Assembly (NCBI RefSeq): GCF_004403945.1 | Contig: NZ_SOHM01000030.1 | Location: forward strand, 62,001 to 126,000 | Reading direction: 5' to 3' | DNA: 64,000 nucleotides | From: Cryobacterium lactosi | Lineage (GTDB): Bacteria; Actinomycetota; Actinomycetes; Actinomycetales; Microbacteriaceae | Shown here: one piece after another, positions 63,117 through 64,000 of the stretch | Layout of the letters: the number at the start of each line of letters is the position of its first letter | Numbering within the stretch: position 1 is the stretch's first letter | Program-made: the position numbers and the translations under genes | Notes under the pieces: model-generated | The model's input: the letters and a program-made list of their open reading frames with translations, nothing else | Databases searched by the model: none | Told to the model about the DNA's origin: nothing

Positions 63117-64000
63117 GTGCCCAAAATTCTCATCGTCGGTGGCGGCTACGCGGGTTTCTATACCGCCTGGAAGCTTGAGAAGTGGTTGCGACCCGGCGAG
63201 GCCGAGGTCACCATGGTCGATCCGCTCCCGTACATGACGTACCAGCCGTTCCTTCCCGAGGTCGCCGCCGGTTCCATCGACCCGCGTCACTCCGTTGTGG
63301 CGCACCGTCGCCACCTCAAGAAGACCAATGTGCTCACCGCCAAGGTCACCAACGTGAACCACGCGGAAAAGAAGGCCACCATCACGCCGCCCGTGGGCGA
63401 GCCGTGGGTGTTCGACTACGACATCGTCGTGGTCACCGCCGGTGCCGTGTCGCGCACGTTCCCGATCCCCGGGGTCGCTGACCAGGCCATCGGCCTGAAG
63501 ACCATCGAGGAAGCCGTCGCGATCCGCGACAAGGTCCTCACCAACTTCGACAAGGCCGCCCAGCTCCCCGCCGGGCCCGAACGCGACCGCCTGCTGACCT
63601 TCGTGGTCATCGGCGGCGGCTTTGCCGGTATCGAGGTCTTCGCCGAGCTGCGTTCCTTCGCCAGCTCGCTCTTGACCAAGTACCCGCAGATCGCCTTCGA
63701 GGACACCCACTTCCACCTCATCGAGGCGATGGGCCGCATCATGCCCGAGGTGTCCGAGTCGACAGCGCTCTGGGTCATCAAGAACCTCGCCGAGCGTGGC
63801 GCAGAGGTGCACCTGAACACCCAGCTCACCTCCGCCGTCGACGGCAAGATCGAACTCTCCACCGGTGAGACCTTCGAGACCGACCTGATCGTCTGGACCG
63901 CCGGCGTCATGGCGAACCCGGGCATCGTGCGCAACACCGACCTGCCCGTCGAGGAACGCGGCCGCCTTCGCGTGCGCCCCGACCTGCGCGTGGGCACCGA
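63117..64000 (+). CDS. ndh: Type II NADH dehydrogenase (partial, runs off the right edge)
   Basis: The first 294 codons are present. PKILIVGGGYAGFYTAWKLE binds FAD, the second Rossmann fold LLTFVVIGGGFAGIEVFAEL binds NADH, and LIVWTAGVMANP is typical of NDH-2. The enzyme oxidises NADH and reduces menaquinone at the inner face of the membrane without pumping protons. Starts GTG 63117, 39 bases after the S8 protease stop. Confidence 0.9.
   Translation, partial: MPKILIVGGGYAGFYTAWKLEKWLRPGEAEVTMVDPLPYMTYQPFLPEVAAGSIDPRHSVVAHRRHLKKTNVLTAKVTNVNHAEKKATITPPVGEPWVFDYDIVVVTAGAVSRTFPIPGVADQAIGLKTIEEAVAIRDKVLTNFDKAAQLPAGPERDRLLTFVVIGGGFAGIEVFAELRSFASSLLTKYPQIAFEDTHFHLIEAMGRIMPEVSESTALWVIKNLAERGAEVHLNTQLTSAVDGKIELSTGETFETDLIVWTAGVMANPGIVRNTDLPVEERGRLRVRPDLRVGT

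Overview
The window is high-GC, densely packed chromosomal DNA from an actinobacterium. It most likely comes from the family Microbacteriaceae, perhaps Cryobacterium or a close relative. That placement is my inference from gene content (a DUF222/HNH endonuclease, a DUF3516 helicase, a DUF6510 zinc-ribbon protein, a DUF501 protein next to a DivIC-like gene, a MarP-type protease), from very frequent GTG starts and from TANNNT boxes directly before start codons. I see no prophage, insertion sequence, CRISPR array, plasmid origin or rRNA. One tRNA gene (Gln, anticodon TTG) is present. About 59 protein genes are called. Both end genes are cut by the window edges.

Layout: 0-9.4 kb holds metabolic and housekeeping genes: an MpaB-like oxygenase, a MenC-type enolase-superfamily enzyme, a VOC protein, DUF429, a sugar porter, an RNase HI with an unusual C-terminal extension, a PLP decarboxylase and a MarP-like protease. 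9.4-15.4 kb is redox-rich: a soluble YedY-like molybdopterin enzyme coupled to a flavin reductase and a zinc-ribbon protein, then a DUF222/HNH protein, then a second membrane-anchored molybdopterin oxidoreductase followed by a DksA-like gene. 15.5-20.4 kb is a three-gene, translationally coupled operon (processive GT2 glycosyltransferase, HlyD-like membrane protein, GH81 beta-1,3-glucanase lipoprotein) behind a long leader. I regard it as a candidate beta-glucan synthesis and export system. 20.5-33 kb has a helicase, an Lrp regulator, an oxidoreductase, a LysM lipoprotein, serine deaminase, a sulfur-linked group (MetY, CoA-binding protein, UPF0324 transporter), a fatty acid desaturase and a protein mannosyltransferase.

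32.7-38 kb is a conserved housekeeping run: rsmI, metG, tatD, rsmA, ispE, then an ABC-F ATPase. 40-42.8 kb is the metQNI methionine importer. 43.3-45.9 kb is tRNA-Gln, glmU and prs. 46-50 kb has a permease, gnd and a FadR-type regulator. 50.2-60.5 kb has rplY, pth, mfd, nhaA, mazG, a ferritin, hisS and eno. 60.6-64 kb has a coupled DivIC-like, DUF501 and membrane-anchored subtilase set, then a type II NADH dehydrogenase.

Cross-cutting observations: (1) at least 17 genes lack a Shine-Dalgarno and have a -10-like TANNNT box 5-8 bases before the start codon, suggesting leaderless mRNAs; I used this to choose several starts. (2) pth appears to start with CTG. (3) 15-bp tandem repeats coding for 5-residue units occur in at least four unrelated genes. 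(4) RNase HI seems fused to a ribbon-helix-helix-like tail.
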